This document shows positions 1 to 6,804 of a DNA stretch of 32,247 nt, one piece after another; position 1 is the stretch's first letter, and every line of letters begins with the position of its first letter. Under the pieces are notes generated by a model. That model saw only the letters and a list, made by a program, of their open reading frames with translations. It did not search any database and was not told the origin of the DNA. The translations under genes and the position numbers were made by a program. Origin of the DNA: a virus; the IMG/VR virus record IMGVR_UViG_3300008050_000169, positions 1 to 32,247 of that record, one strand, 5' to 3'.

Positions 1-45
1 TCTTTGGAATATCGAGCAAACCCACAGGAACAACAACAACTATAG
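1..45 (+). CDS. Possible 3' end of an upstream gene
   Basis: An open frame enters from the left edge and ends at TAG 43-45, giving a glutamine-rich tail (about 14 residues). There is no start in the window, so it is supported only by the open frame and by the well-spaced gene that follows. It may be chance. Confidence 0.25.
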   Translation, partial: SLEYRANPQEQQQL

Positions 46-71
46 GGTTCTAAATTTAGAGGTGATAAATA

Positions 72-302
72 ATGGATGCATTTGAAGCAATGACTTATTA
101 CAAGCAGATGGAACGAGACAATCCCAATAGTGGAATGCTCCGTGAAGTCAAGTGGCAGTATGCTGACATGGCCCGGGGCGGCGATGGAGGTGAGCTCGGA
201 TTCGAAAGAAATGGAGAAGACACCTGTCGAGGTGTCAACTACAAGGGCTGCCCTGATTCGTTCTTTCAGGAGGTCTGTGCACTCATGAATTGGGTATGGT
301 GA
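72..302 (+). CDS. Small protein of a GGDGG paralogous family
   Basis: 76 aa, ATG start behind GAGGTG. The function is not recognised. It holds the segment DMARGGDGGE near residues 32-41, followed by a hydrophobic-acidic tail. The same pattern (M, two or three residues, GG-D/T-GG or GG-T-GE, then a spaced L-x-F/Y ... D-F-x-x-V segment) occurs in the proteins at 21379-21696 and 21702-22148, so the three look like diverged paralogues. Its stop codon overlaps the DUF3310 start as TGATG, which suggests translational coupling. Confidence 0.7.
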   Translation: MDAFEAMTYYKQMERDNPNSGMLREVKWQYADMARGGDGGELGFERNGEDTCRGVNYKGCPDSFFQEVCALMNWVW

Positions 303-529
303 TGGAAGATTCGAGAACAAAAGAGATGGTCAATCATCCTTCCCATTATAACACGGGAAAGATTGAGGTCATAGACGCAATTGAAGATTGGGGTCTTAAC
401 TTCTGCGAAGGTAACGTCATCAAATATGTCGCGAGACATCGACACAAAGACGTGCCCGTGGAAGACCTCAACAAGGCAAAATGGTACCTTGAGCGACTCA
501 TTAAGAAGATCGAAGATGAAAATTGCTGA
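302..529 (+). CDS. DUF3310 family phage protein
   Basis: About 75 aa. The conserved core reads NHPSHY near the N-terminus, then a G-K-I-E-V-I-D segment, an N-x-I-K-Y-V-x-R helix and a final D-L-x-K-A-x-W-Y-L helix. This is the signature of DUF3310 (PF11753), a small family common in tailed phages, sometimes annotated as nucleotide-kinase related without proof. The start at 302 is chosen because of the TGATG overlap with the upstream gene; TTG 290 and ATG 296 are alternatives. Its last 14 bases are also the first codons of the next MKIADLV gene, the same junction used in the array downstream. Confidence 0.85.
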   Translation: MEDSRTKEMVNHPSHYNTGKIEVIDAIEDWGLNFCEGNVIKYVARHRHKDVPVEDLNKAKWYLERLIKKIEDENC

Positions 530-701
530 TTTGGTGAGGTTTCAGGAGTCGGGATTTCTCGGCACTATCCTGGAGATCTCAAAAGACTTCGGTGAATACG
601 CTGTGATATGGATTCACGCCGATGTGAGCTTCAAGAATCCCACGCATATGAGTTTAAAAATGCTTGGTCGGACATCGGAGGTGGTCAGTGAAAGTCGGTG
701 A
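516..701 (+). CDS. MKVGDLV-family small protein, array member 1
   Basis: 61 aa, starting MKIADLV. Like its neighbours it has a short N-terminal motif, a G-x-I/V-L turn, a central beta-rich V-x-W strand pattern and a C-terminal E-V-V-S-E-S-R. The alternating hydrophobic pattern suggests a small SH3-like or KOW-like beta barrel (inference). The start is internal to a longer open frame; ATG 516 is fixed by homology with the other members. It overlaps DUF3310 by 14 bases and the next member by 14 bases. Confidence 0.75.
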   Translation: MKIADLVRFQESGFLGTILEISKDFGEYAVIWIHADVSFKNPTHMSLKMLGRTSEVVSESR

Positions 702-738
702 TTGTGTGCAAATATTTTCTATGTGTAGTATAATATAA
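688..738 (+). pseudogene. Truncated MKVGDLV cassette, 16 codons
   Basis: GTG 688 begins MKVGD exactly as in intact members, using the same 14-base overlap with the gene before it. The frame then runs only 16 codons to TAA 736-738. The interrupted part contains a promoter (706-734). It looks like an array member whose body was lost or replaced by regulatory DNA. It could still be translated as a short peptide. Confidence 0.55.
706..734 (+). promoter_or_regulatory. Promoter, GTGCAA-N17-TATAAT type
   Basis: GTGCAA 706-711 and TATAAT 729-734 are separated by exactly 17 bases. It is a member of the promoter family repeated through this window. It would drive the array from the gene at 759, whose ribosome site AAGGAAG lies just downstream. 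Confidence 0.65.
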
Positions 739-758
739 ACATACACAAAGGAAGTATC

Positions 759-959
759 ATGAAAGTTGGTGATTTAGTACAGATTATGAGGTCTTCAATT
801 GGTGTGTCAAAGGGCACGATGGGTTTAATCATAAACACCACTCTGTCCCGATCGGGCACATATCATCATGAGGTTCAAACATTTGGAATTCCGGCGCGCC
901 AAGGCGGTTACCGCCGATTTTTTGAAAGAGATTTGGAAGTCATCAATGAAAGTCGGTAA
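759..959 (+). CDS. MKVGDLV-family small protein, array member 2
   Basis: 66 aa, MKVGDLVQ start behind AAGGAAG. It has the G-x-M-G-L-I-I turn typical of the family and ends D-L-E-V-I-N-E-S-R. It is the first member downstream of the internal promoter. Its final 14 bases double as the start of the next gene; here the stop is TAA instead of TGA, which turns the next protein's MKVGD into MKVGN. Confidence 0.8.
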   Translation: MKVGDLVQIMRSSIGVSKGTMGLIINTTLSRSGTYHHEVQTFGIPARQGGYRRFFERDLEVINESR

Positions 960-1152
960 TCTGGTTCTTCTTCGAGGCACCATGCATTCCTCATACGGCC
1001 GACAAGGCGAGATCGGTCTAGTGATAGAAACGAAATTGATGATCAACCGCAATGGATACCCCGATGCCGAGTTTTCACGAGTTATGTGGAGCAAAACTGC
1101 GACAAAGATTTACAAGACTGAGCACCTGGAGGTGGTCAATGAAAGTCGGTGA
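946..1152 (+). CDS. MKVGDLV-family small protein, array member 3
   Basis: 68 aa, starting MKVGNLV at ATG 946 by alignment with its neighbours. The longer frame that opens at 868 is only read-through of the previous gene's region. It has the family G-L-V-I-E turn and V-M-W strand, ending L-E-V-V-N-E-S-R. It overlaps both neighbours by 14 bases. Confidence 0.78.
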   Translation: MKVGNLVLLRGTMHSSYGRQGEIGLVIETKLMINRNGYPDAEFSRVMWSKTATKIYKTEHLEVVNESR

Positions 1153-1306
1153 TATGGTTCGAGTCTCCGGAGAGCACAGTGATGGCTGGCAAAATAAGGT
1201 GGGCGTCGTGATCTATGTGAGCGAGTACATGCCTGCTGCCGACGTCCTTTTTACCGTGGACGAACAGATGCACTTTATGATGGATTCACTCGAGGTGATA
1301 TCATGA
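1139..1306 (+). CDS. MKVGDLV-family small protein, array member 4
   Basis: 55 aa, MKVGDMVRV start at ATG 1139. The G-V-V-I turn and a D-S-L-E-V-I-S end are visible. The C-terminus is shorter than usual: it lacks the N-E-S-R tail, because the following gene is a diverged member joined by a 4-base ATGA overlap rather than the 14-base junction. Confidence 0.75.
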   Translation: MKVGDMVRVSGEHSDGWQNKVGVVIYVSEYMPAADVLFTVDEQMHFMMDSLEVIS

Positions 1307-1470
1307 CTCGACAAGATGTGAGATACCCCGGAGACTTATGTATGTTTATGAGTCGGGTGGTTCTTGTCATTGAAAAGATCGATCCTGACTGGTGCCTGTG
1401 TCAGGAGATCGGTGAGCCAGGATTCCGTAAGATACGTGAGGATGTGCTTACCATGGTGCAACCGGCATGA
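1303..1470 (+). CDS. Diverged array member 5
   Basis: 55 aa, starting MTRQDV at ATG 1303. It lacks the MKVGD motif but keeps the family layout: a Y-P-G-D-L-C segment near residues 8-13, a V-V-L-V-I-E turn and a closing L-T-M-V. It is joined to both neighbours by 4-base ATGA overlaps. It is probably a distant relative with an SH3-like fold, but that is inferred from pattern only. Confidence 0.65.
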   Translation: MTRQDVRYPGDLCMFMSRVVLVIEKIDPDWCLCQEIGEPGFRKIREDVLTMVQPA

Positions 1471-1643
1471 AAGTCGGTGACCTTGTGAGACGAACGGTAT
1501 CCATTCCTGGCCTTGATAAGATTCTTGGTGTCGTCTTGAAGACGTGGGCGCACAATAGCGAGGCATGCGAAGTAATGTGGCCTGGAGGAAACATCACGTT
1601 GCCATTTAAGGCAAATCTTGAGGTAGTCAATGAAGGTCGGTGA
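1467..1643 (+). CDS. MKVGDLV-family small protein, array member 6
   Basis: 58 aa, MKVGDLVRR start at ATG 1467. It has the family turn L-G-V-V-L and strand E-V-M-W, ending L-E-V-V-N-E-G-R. The final arginine-stop is written in the dual-coding junction with one base changed (AAGGTC instead of AAAGTC), so the tail reads E-G-R while the next start stays MKVGD. Confidence 0.78.
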   Translation: MKVGDLVRRTVSIPGLDKILGVVLKTWAHNSEACEVMWPGGNITLPFKANLEVVNEGR

Positions 1644-1806
1644 TCTGATAAAGCTACCGCAAGGCCTTGGTTACGATCTTGTACTTAGAATAATCGATAG
1701 TAAGCCTGGAATGGAGTACCATCCATATCAAACAGTCGTTCCACTAGACGAGAGTCTAGGACCATGGGACGCAGATGCATGTGAGGTGATAAGTGAAAGT
1801 CGGTGA
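1630..1806 (+). CDS. MKVGDLV-family small protein, array member 7
   Basis: 58 aa, MKVGDLIKL start at ATG 1630, ending C-E-V-I-S-E-S-R. The central part is proline- and acid-rich and diverged from its neighbours. It overlaps the previous and next members by 14 bases each. Confidence 0.75.
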   Translation: MKVGDLIKLPQGLGYDLVLRIIDSKPGMEYHPYQTVVPLDESLGPWDADACEVISESR

Positions 1807-1978
1807 TTTGGTAAAGTATAACTGTGGACGAGGGGGTTACACCAGTACCATTATCGGCCTCATTATTAAACGGGTGCCCGACACAGACCCCGAATATTTT
1901 GCATGGGACGTTAACGGTCCCGGCGGAACCCAGGCGGTTCATGAGAGTTTTCTTGAGGTGATTAGTGAAAATAGGTGA
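1793..1978 (+). CDS. MKVGDLV-family small protein, array member 8
   Basis: 61 aa, GTG start at 1793, MKVGDLVKY. It contains the I-I-G-L-I-I turn and F-A-W-D strand, and ends L-E-V-I-S-E-N-R. It overlaps by 14 bases at both ends; the junction with the next gene is a variant (GTGAAAATAGGTGA) that still encodes a legal end and start in both frames. Confidence 0.78.
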   Translation: MKVGDLVKYNCGRGGYTSTIIGLIIKRVPDTDPEYFAWDVNGPGGTQAVHESFLEVISENR

Positions 1979-2171
1979 TATAGTAAAAAAAGTCTGTCGT
2001 TACTCTGGAAAGAAGGTAAGAGGCTCGACCGCGGTAATAACCGAAGTCCACAGTTTCAAGTCGGCACCAAAGCTGGACATTGTTATTCTCAATAGTCATC
2101 CTTCGGGTCGACCCCAGCGCCTGGCACATGTCTACCAACGAGACTACGTTGTAGTGAGGGAATGCGCATGA
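1965..2171 (+). CDS. MKVGDLV-family small protein, array member 9
   Basis: 68 aa, GTG start at 1965, MKIGDIVKK. It is basic, with the A-V-I-T-E-V turn and a D-I-V-I-L strand. It ends R-E-C-A and is joined to the next gene by a 4-base ATGA overlap instead of the 14-base junction. Confidence 0.76.
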   Translation: MKIGDIVKKVCRYSGKKVRGSTAVITEVHSFKSAPKLDIVILNSHPSGRPQRLAHVYQRDYVVVRECA

Positions 2172-2365
2172 AAGTCGGTGACCTGGTAAAGTACAGGTTT
2201 CGTCTTGGGTCGGAGGTGGGCCCTGAAGGTGTGGGACTAGTGACCGATGTATCTAATACAACCGCAGTTTTTGAAAATCGTCATGCTACCGTTATGTGGT
2301 GGGGCACCTTAAGATTGCAACTACATCGATTTGCACTTCTGGAGGTCGTCAGTGAAAGTCGGTGA
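2168..2365 (+). CDS. MKVGDLV-family small protein, array member 10
   Basis: 65 aa, MKVGDLVKY start at ATG 2168, overlapping the previous stop as ATGA; ATG 2162 is an alternative two codons upstream. It shows G-V-G-L-V-T turn and V-M-W-W strand, ending L-E-V-V-S-E-S-R. It overlaps the next gene by 14 bases. Confidence 0.78.
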   Translation: MKVGDLVKYRFRLGSEVGPEGVGLVTDVSNTTAVFENRHATVMWWGTLRLQLHRFALLEVVSESR

Positions 2366-2543
2366 TCTGGTGAAATGTAAAGACGAAAACTATATTTTTG
2401 GATCGGGCATCGATGCCGGCACGGGAATCATAATTCAAGTAGAAAAGTACAGTCATGAAGGCCTCAGCATATGTGTCCAGTGGTCCGACGATTTTTTGTG
2501 GTATGAAGAAAAAGATTTGGAGTTGATCAATGAAAGTCGGTGA
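2352..2543 (+). CDS. MKVGDLV-family small protein, array member 11
   Basis: 63 aa, GTG start at 2352, MKVGDLVKC. It contains the G-T-G-I-I-I turn and V-Q-W strand, ending L-E-L-I-N-E-S-R. It overlaps the previous and following members by 14 bases. Confidence 0.78.
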   Translation: MKVGDLVKCKDENYIFGSGIDAGTGIIIQVEKYSHEGLSICVQWSDDFLWYEEKDLELINESR

Positions 2544-2742
2544 TCTCGTTAAAATGAAGTATGAGATGTGCCGGAAAATTCGCAACTCACCAGGAAAAAG
2601 TCGATCAAATGATTATACTGACCAGTATGGGATTGTTTACGGTATTGCCGGCAAGGGACTCAAAATTTTAATGCCTGATAACACTATTAAATTAGGCCTT
2701 ATTAAACATTGGGACATTGTAAATTTGCCACCTCAGGATTAG
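2530..2742 (+). CDS. MKVGDLV-family small protein, last array member
   Basis: 70 aa, MKVGDLVKM at ATG 2530. It has the Y-G-I-V-Y-G turn and ends without the N-E-S-R tail, as expected for the last gene since no cassette follows. It is lysine-rich. Confidence 0.78.
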   Translation: MKVGDLVKMKYEMCRKIRNSPGKSRSNDYTDQYGIVYGIAGKGLKILMPDNTIKLGLIKHWDIVNLPPQD

Positions 2743-2745
2743 ACT
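2717..2745 (+). promoter_or_regulatory. Possible promoter, weak member of the family
   Basis: TTGTAA 2717-2722 and TAGACT 2740-2745 are 17 bases apart, ahead of the gene at 2784. The -10 matches TATAAT at four of six positions. It would separate the next gene from the array. Confidence 0.35.
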
Positions 2746-2783
2746 TATCACTATAGGCCGGTCTATAAAATAGGAGAAATGAC

Positions 2784-3260
2784 ATGTCTGAAATGATTAA
2801 TAAACTGATAAATTTGGATCTCAAAGATGAGACAATCGTGACACTTACTTATTCTGAGGGAACTGACGTATTTGTTCATAACGAGACAGAAGTCGAAACA
2901 GCATTGGATGAAACACATGTTGTCAACGCCTTTAGTGACCTTATTACTACGCCTGGCCTAAAAGTCAAAACCACTTATGGTCATGACGTCATGGATTCTT
3001 TGAGAGACTCTTATCTCTTAGAAGATTACCCTAGAGACTTTTCGGGTTTTTCTGAGTTTGTCGCCGATGTTATTCGTGAAAATTTTTACGATATCGACTA
3101 CATAGACTACAGCGTCGAGAAGTATGATCATAAGAGAGGGTTTTGCACCCTTTCAGCAGATGTAAAGTTGACACTTTCTGAAATACTCGAGACCCGACCG
3201 CCAATTGACGGTTGGAAGGCAAGTGTTAAGACAGCAAACGGTACACTAACAATTAATTAA
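2784..3260 (+). CDS. Hypothetical acidic protein
   Basis: 158 aa, ATG start with TAGGAGA eight bases upstream. It is not recognised. It is acidic and soluble, with no membrane segment, rich in D, E and Y in the middle (residues about 70-110), and closes with a beta-like V-K-T-A-N-G-T-L-T-I. It stands alone between the array and dnaK, with a possible promoter on either side. Confidence 0.75.
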   Translation: MSEMINKLINLDLKDETIVTLTYSEGTDVFVHNETEVETALDETHVVNAFSDLITTPGLKVKTTYGHDVMDSLRDSYLLEDYPRDFSGFSEFVADVIRENFYDIDYIDYSVEKYDHKRGFCTLSADVKLTLSEILETRPPIDGWKASVKTANGTLTIN

Positions 3261-3276
3261 AATAGATCAAATAGCG

Positions 3277-3305
3277 GTGTAAACATCGAAAACCGTGTCT
3301 ATACT
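3277..3305 (+). promoter_or_regulatory. Promoter of dnaK, GTGTAA-N17-TATACT
   Basis: GTGTAA 3277-3282 and TATACT 3300-3305, spacer 17, match the promoter family of this window. They lie 74 bases before the dnaK start, so the chaperone appears to be under the phage's own promoter type rather than a heat-shock promoter. Confidence 0.55.
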
Positions 3306-3378
3306 ATTCAAGGACATTTCTATTGCTTGAGTGGATAGACATGTTTTGTTATCAGCTCGCTTTAAAAGGAGATAAAAG

Positions 3379-5247
3379 ATGAGTAAAATTATTGGTATTG
3401 ATTTGGGCACGACAAACTCTTGTGTTGCCGTCGTAGAAGGCGGAGAGCCTCGAGTTATTGTCAACGAAGAGGGAAGTCGAACGACGCCCTCTGTTGTCGC
3501 ATTTAATGACAACGAAGTCCTCGTTGGTGTTACCGCGAGACGACAATCTGTCGTAAACCCTGATAAGACTGTGTATTCAGTCAAAAGATTTATCGGCTCG
3601 AAGCTGAATGAAGTCAAGTCTGCAGCTAAAAAAGTTGCATTCAATGTGATTGCAACACCTTCTGGTGATGCATGTGTGAAGGTCGATGACAAGACATATT
3701 CACCCCCAGAAGTTAGTGCGAAAGTTCTTCAGAAACTCAAGAGAGCAGCTGAGAAGCACCTGGGTGAGTCGGTGACCGAAGCTGTGATCACTGTGCCCGC
3801 ATATTTTAATGACAGCCAACGTCAAGCCACAAAGGATGCAGGAAAAATTGCAGGATTAGACGTCAAGCGAATTATCAATGAGCCCACAGCAGCAGCGCTA
3901 GCGTATGGGTTGAATAGTGATTCTGAGCAGGTCATTGCCGTGTATGACTTTGGAGGCGGGACATTTGATGTCTCTGTTCTTGAGGTTACTGGTGACGTAG
4001 TTGAAGTGCTTTCGACTAGCGGAGACACTTATTTGGGTGGTGATAATCTAGATGAGGTCATTATTGACCATCTATTTGATTCTTTTAAGGAGCAGACTGG
4101 GATTGACATCAGCGCTGATAATATGGCACTACAGCGCGTTCGCGAGGCAGCTGAAAAGGCCAAGGTTGAGTTAAGCTCAGCCCAGCAAGCAGAAATCAAC
4201 TTGCCCTTCCTCACAGCTGACGCAACAGGCCCTAAGCACTTGACTCATACTTTGACTCGCTCGAAGTTTGAGCAGCTCACGGAGGGCGTGGTCAAAAAGA
4301 CATTTAAGTCGTGTCGTCGTGCGCTCAAGGATGCTGGCAAGAAAGCAAGTGAGATCGATCAAGTCATTTTAGTGGGTGGATCGACCCGCATTCCTCTCGT
4401 TATTGATAAGGTAAAGAAGTTTTTTGGAAAAGCACCGCATCAAGGTGTCAATCCTGACGAAGTGGTCGCATTGGGCGCTGCTGTCCAGGGTGGCGTTCTC
4501 TCAGGCGATGTCAAGGACGTGTTACTCTTAGATGTGACGCCGCTCTCTTTGGGCATCGAGACGATGGGTGGTATTACCACCAAGCTCATTAATCGTAATA
4601 CAACAGTCCCGACGAAAAAGTCTGAGATTTTCTCGACGGCAGCGGATGGTCAAATGCAAGTCGATATTCACGTTCTTCAAGGCGAAAGAGAGATGTCGAT
4701 TGATAATCGGTCATTAAGTCGATTTGCGCTCGACGGGATTCCGCCTGCTCCACGTGGCGTGCCACAGATTGAGGTGACGTTTGATATTGACGCGAACGGT
4801 ATCTTGAGCGTCTCAGCTAAGGATAAGGCAACAGGCAAAGAGCAGAGCATTACTATTCAAGATTCAAGCGGCCTGTCTGAAGATGAGATCGACCAGATGG
4901 TTAAGGACGCGTCGAAATTTGAAGCGGAAGACCAGAAGAAGAAAGCGCTGGTCGAGTCACGAAACGGCCTCAGCAATCTCGCACATCAGGCCGGCAAGCT
5001 GAAGGAGACGTTAGCTGAAAAGCTTGGTGACGAAGACATCTCAATGTTATCTGCTGCTATTGCCAAGGCGGAGTCAAGTTTGGAATGTGAGACAAAAGAT
5101 GAGCTTGATGCCGCAACGAATGAGCTGAGTGGGGTTTTACAGCAGTTAGCAAGTCAGGCTTATGAGGCAGTGTCCCCATCAGGTGATTCGCAGGCTGGAT
5201 CTGCTCCACCTGACGAAGATGTAATTGACGCTAAATTTGCTGAGTAA
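3379..5247 (+). CDS. dnaK: DnaK, Hsp70 chaperone
   Basis: 622 aa, close to the usual 610-640 of bacterial DnaK. The N-terminal ATPase domain shows IDLGTTNSC (residues 7-15), VPAYFND and DFGGGTFD, and VGGSTRIP near residue 336. A substrate-binding domain with the linker [15 protein letters not shown] and a helical lid follow. The end, [11 protein letters not shown], resembles the cytosolic DnaK tail that binds co-chaperones. Start ATG follows AAAAGGAG. It refolds client proteins by ATP cycles with a J-protein and GrpE; a J-domain protein is encoded at 22893-23480, while no GrpE is seen here. A full chaperone gene is unusual for a phage. All signature segments seem intact. Confidence 0.97.
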   Translation: MSKIIGIDLGTTNSCVAVVEGGEPRVIVNEEGSRTTPSVVAFNDNEVLVGVTARRQSVVNPDKTVYSVKRFIGSKLNEVKSAAKKVAFNVIATPSGDACVKVDDKTYSPPEVSAKVLQKLKRAAEKHLGESVTEAVITVPAYFNDSQRQATKDAGKIAGLDVKRIINEPTAAALAYGLNSDSEQVIAVYDFGGGTFDVSVLEVTGDVVEVLSTSGDTYLGGDNLDEVIIDHLFDSFKEQTGIDISADNMALQRVREAAEKAKVELSSAQQAEINLPFLTADATGPKHLTHTLTRSKFEQLTEGVVKKTFKSCRRALKDAGKKASEIDQVILVGGSTRIPLVIDKVKKFFGKAPHQGVNPDEVVALGAAVQGGVLSGDVKDVLLLDVTPLSLGIETMGGITTKLINRNTTVPTKKSEIFSTAADGQMQVDIHVLQGEREMSIDNRSLSRFALDGIPPAPRGVPQIEVTFDIDANGILSVSAKDKATGKEQSITIQDSSGLSEDEIDQMVKDASKFEAEDQKKKALVESRNGLSNLAHQAGKLKETLAEKLGDEDISMLSAAIAKAESSLECETKDELDAATNELSGVLQQLASQAYEAVSPSGDSQAGSAPPDEDVIDAKFAE

Positions 5248-5271
5248 GAAAACTAAATCAGGAGGTGTGTC

Positions 5272-5526
5272 TTGAGAAATTGCAAGACCCCCGAGGCAAA
5301 GTTTAACATTAGAATTGGGCCTAGGGTTGTTAGCTGTAAAGTAGACATACCTTTTGATTTAGATCTTTCTAGGGACGAAGCTATTGATCTCGAGAACAAG
5401 GTGCATGACGCGCTAGAAAACGTGCTTCAGGATTATTGGATTTACGAAGAGGAATTTGAGCTTAATTTTGATGAGACGTTTGAAGAACTTCTCGAAAGAA
5501 GACTACAGGAGAAAAAGTCCCGATGA
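5272..5526 (+). CDS. Hypothetical acidic protein
   Basis: 84 aa with a TTG start, chosen because AGGAGG lies six bases upstream. It is acidic, with a helical C-terminal half rich in E and L (F-E-E-L-L-E-R-R-L). It is unrecognised. It directly follows dnaK and overlaps the next lipoprotein gene by 4 bases, so it probably shares the dnaK transcript. Confidence 0.7.
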   Translation: MRNCKTPEAKFNIRIGPRVVSCKVDIPFDLDLSRDEAIDLENKVHDALENVLQDYWIYEEEFELNFDETFEELLERRLQEKKSR

Positions 5527-5957
5527 AAAAAATATGCTTGTTAGTGCTAATAGGCTTGTTGATGATTCTTGCCGCAACTTTACTGTTTTCGTGTGGCTCG
5601 ACAAAGAATATTAAAAAAGCAGACAGTGATTACACGATACAGAAATACGATTCATGTGTAAACCCAACAGAAAGCTACTTCATTAATCAGTTTAGAGCAA
5701 GAGTCCACAGGCATGAGAATTGCATGGGTGTCAACGATCTATTAACTGTTGTTTGGATGGGGCCGCTAAGAGAGTCGGGCGTTCTGGCTGCGAGGTTTTT
5801 GGCTGTGATATTTGCTGAGAGGCAGACAAGCATTGACGCTGAGGGACGACAATTTTCTGTGTGGCATTTAAACACAGACACTTTTCCTCTTAAGGGTCAC
5901 AATGGCAATATTGCATTTTTTGAGATTAAGCACAAGATGATAAAAAATGCACGATGA
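5523..5957 (+). CDS. Predicted lipoprotein
   Basis: 144 aa. A lysine-start signal peptide of about 23 residues (MKKICLLVLIGLLMI...) ends in L-L-F-S-C, a lipobox, so the mature protein would be anchored to a membrane through the cysteine near residue 24. The rest is soluble with no recognised domain. Start ATG overlaps the previous stop (ATGA) and its own stop overlaps the next MKVGD gene. Confidence 0.75.
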   Translation: MKKICLLVLIGLLMILAATLLFSCGSTKNIKKADSDYTIQKYDSCVNPTESYFINQFRARVHRHENCMGVNDLLTVVWMGPLRESGVLAARFLAVIFAERQTSIDAEGRQFSVWHLNTDTFPLKGHNGNIAFFEIKHKMIKNAR

Positions 5958-6139
5958 AAGTGGGCGACATTGTTAAGCTCATGCCAAGTAATCCCGTTTC
6001 TGGATCTATTGGCATTGTAATTCGATCGCCTTATAAAAAGTATCTTTCTACTGACAGAATTGTTGAAGTTCTTGTTCAAGGAAAAGTTCAACATATACTA
6101 GAAAAGAATTTGAGGCTGCTTAGACAAAATAAGGCTTAA
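5954..6139 (+). CDS. MKVGDLV-family small protein, dispersed copy
   Basis: 61 aa, MKVGDIVKL at ATG 5954, joined to the lipoprotein gene by ATGA. It has the family turn S-I-G-I-V-I and a V-L-V strand. It lacks the N-E-S-R tail. This is a copy outside the array, positioned as the last gene of the dnaK transcript. Confidence 0.75.
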   Translation: MKVGDIVKLMPSNPVSGSIGIVIRSPYKKYLSTDRIVEVLVQGKVQHILEKNLRLLRQNKA

Positions 6140-6142
6140 ATT

Positions 6143-6171
6143 GTGCAAAGCACCTCTACATAATGTATAAT
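6143..6171 (+). promoter_or_regulatory. Promoter, GTGCAA-N17-TATAAT type
   Basis: GTGCAA 6143-6148, TATAAT 6166-6171, followed by AGATATGT, which is also conserved downstream of other members (AGAMATGT). Transcription would start near 6178 and give a long leader. Confidence 0.75.
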
Positions 6172-6177
6172 AGATAT

Positions 6178-6431
6178 GTCTCGGAGGGAATGACCTCGAG
6201 ACGATCGTTCTTTGAAAAGTTCCGTAGCTCAGATACCCACGATCCTTTTACAGGACGACTAGGCTGGTAACCAAGTCTGACAAAGCCGTGATACTCCCCA
6301 AAAACACCTTACCAACGGGGACGGGGAGTGGCGAAAGAGATTGAAGAGCGCCCTCGACGACAACTGGGGGAGGTCGCAGGTGAGAATCCTGCCGGAACCT
6401 TTCAACGAATGAAGATTTTAGGAGAAAAGAG
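6178..6431 (+). ncRNA. Structured leader RNA with tRNA-like ends
   Basis: About 250 bases without a gene between a strong promoter and ATG 6432. The first 25 bases form a hairpin (GTCTCG..CGAGAC around 6178-6202). A second domain is closed by GTTCCG 6219-6224 pairing with CGGAAC 6393-6398, extended by GAAA/TTTC. Beside it are TAGCTCAG (6225-6232), the usual tRNA positions 8-15, and a GCAGG/CCTGC arm with a 7-base loop (6376-6392) placed like a T-arm. Between them sit helices such as CTCCCC/GGGGAG (6294-6299 with 6323-6328). No standard anticodon arm is found, so it is not a normal tRNA. Function unknown; it may be a cis-regulatory element or a processed RNA. Confidence 0.5.
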
Positions 6432-6644
6432 ATGAATAGCCCAAACGCCCCAACTTCAGCTGTTATCGAGGTCATTAAGACCTTTCGAGGTGTCACGGTT
6501 ACCGGAGGCACGAATGGATGGTTGGTCGCCTTTGACGACCGCGGAAAGTTCCAGAACGCGCTCTCTTTGATTAACATGCTGAAGGGCTGGGAGGCTACGG
6601 CTGATCCTGGCATCAAGAACATGATTCAAATTTCTGGCAGCTGA
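6432..6644 (+). CDS. Hypothetical small protein, paralogue of 6805-7008
   Basis: 70 aa, ATG behind AGGAGA. It shares with the protein at 6805-7008 an N-terminal V-I-x-x-I-K-x-F-R-G-V helix, a central L-I-N-M-L-x-G-W motif and the ending I-Q-I-S. It is not recognised. It is the first gene after the structured leader. Confidence 0.7.
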   Translation: MNSPNAPTSAVIEVIKTFRGVTVTGGTNGWLVAFDDRGKFQNALSLINMLKGWEATADPGIKNMIQISGS

Positions 6645-6653
6645 GGAGCGTCA

Positions 6654-6794
6654 ATGTCTGACAAGGAAATTATTCAAGAAGCTTTTGTCGCACTAGCAGG
6701 TTACAAGGACCCGTCTCGCACTAAGAAGCAACAGGAAGATGAGTTGAATCGCTGCTGGGAGATTCTGGCAGCTTCTGTCTACAAAAAGAGTTAA
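6654..6794 (+). CDS. Hypothetical 46-aa helical protein
   Basis: ATG 6654 follows GAGGAGCG and the frame runs to TAA 6792-6794. The predicted peptide is helical and charged (begins MSDKEIIQEAF, ends A-A-S-V-Y-K-K-S). It fits exactly between the two paralogues with normal spacing, which supports it as a real gene. Confidence 0.55.
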   Translation: MSDKEIIQEAFVALAGYKDPSRTKKQQEDELNRCWEILAASVYKKS

Positions 6795-6804
6795 AGAGAG
6801 ATAG

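Larger units (their letters stand above)
516..2543 (+). repeat. Recurring 14-base dual-coding gene junction
   Basis: The sequence ATGAAAGTCGGTGA (or GTG/one-base variants) occurs at 516, 688, 946, 1139, 1630, 1793, 1965, 2352 and 2530, each time as an exact 14-base gene overlap. In one frame it ends the upstream protein (N/S-E-S-R-stop or close variant); in the shifted frame it starts the downstream protein (M-K-V-G-D). At 1467 and 2168 the same start motif is present with only a 4-base overlap. The bodies between junctions are diverged, so the junction is the most conserved part of the repeat unit. Confidence 0.8.

Noticed and set aside
3267-4362. Minus-strand frames inside dnaK, some over 100 aa
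   Set aside because: They are antisense to a clear DnaK gene, lack ribosome sites and show no recognisable domain.
6219-6398. Normal tRNA gene
   Set aside because: Acceptor-like and T-arm-like stems exist, but there is no anticodon arm, the D region has a 115-base insertion, and the closing helix is longer than a tRNA acceptor.
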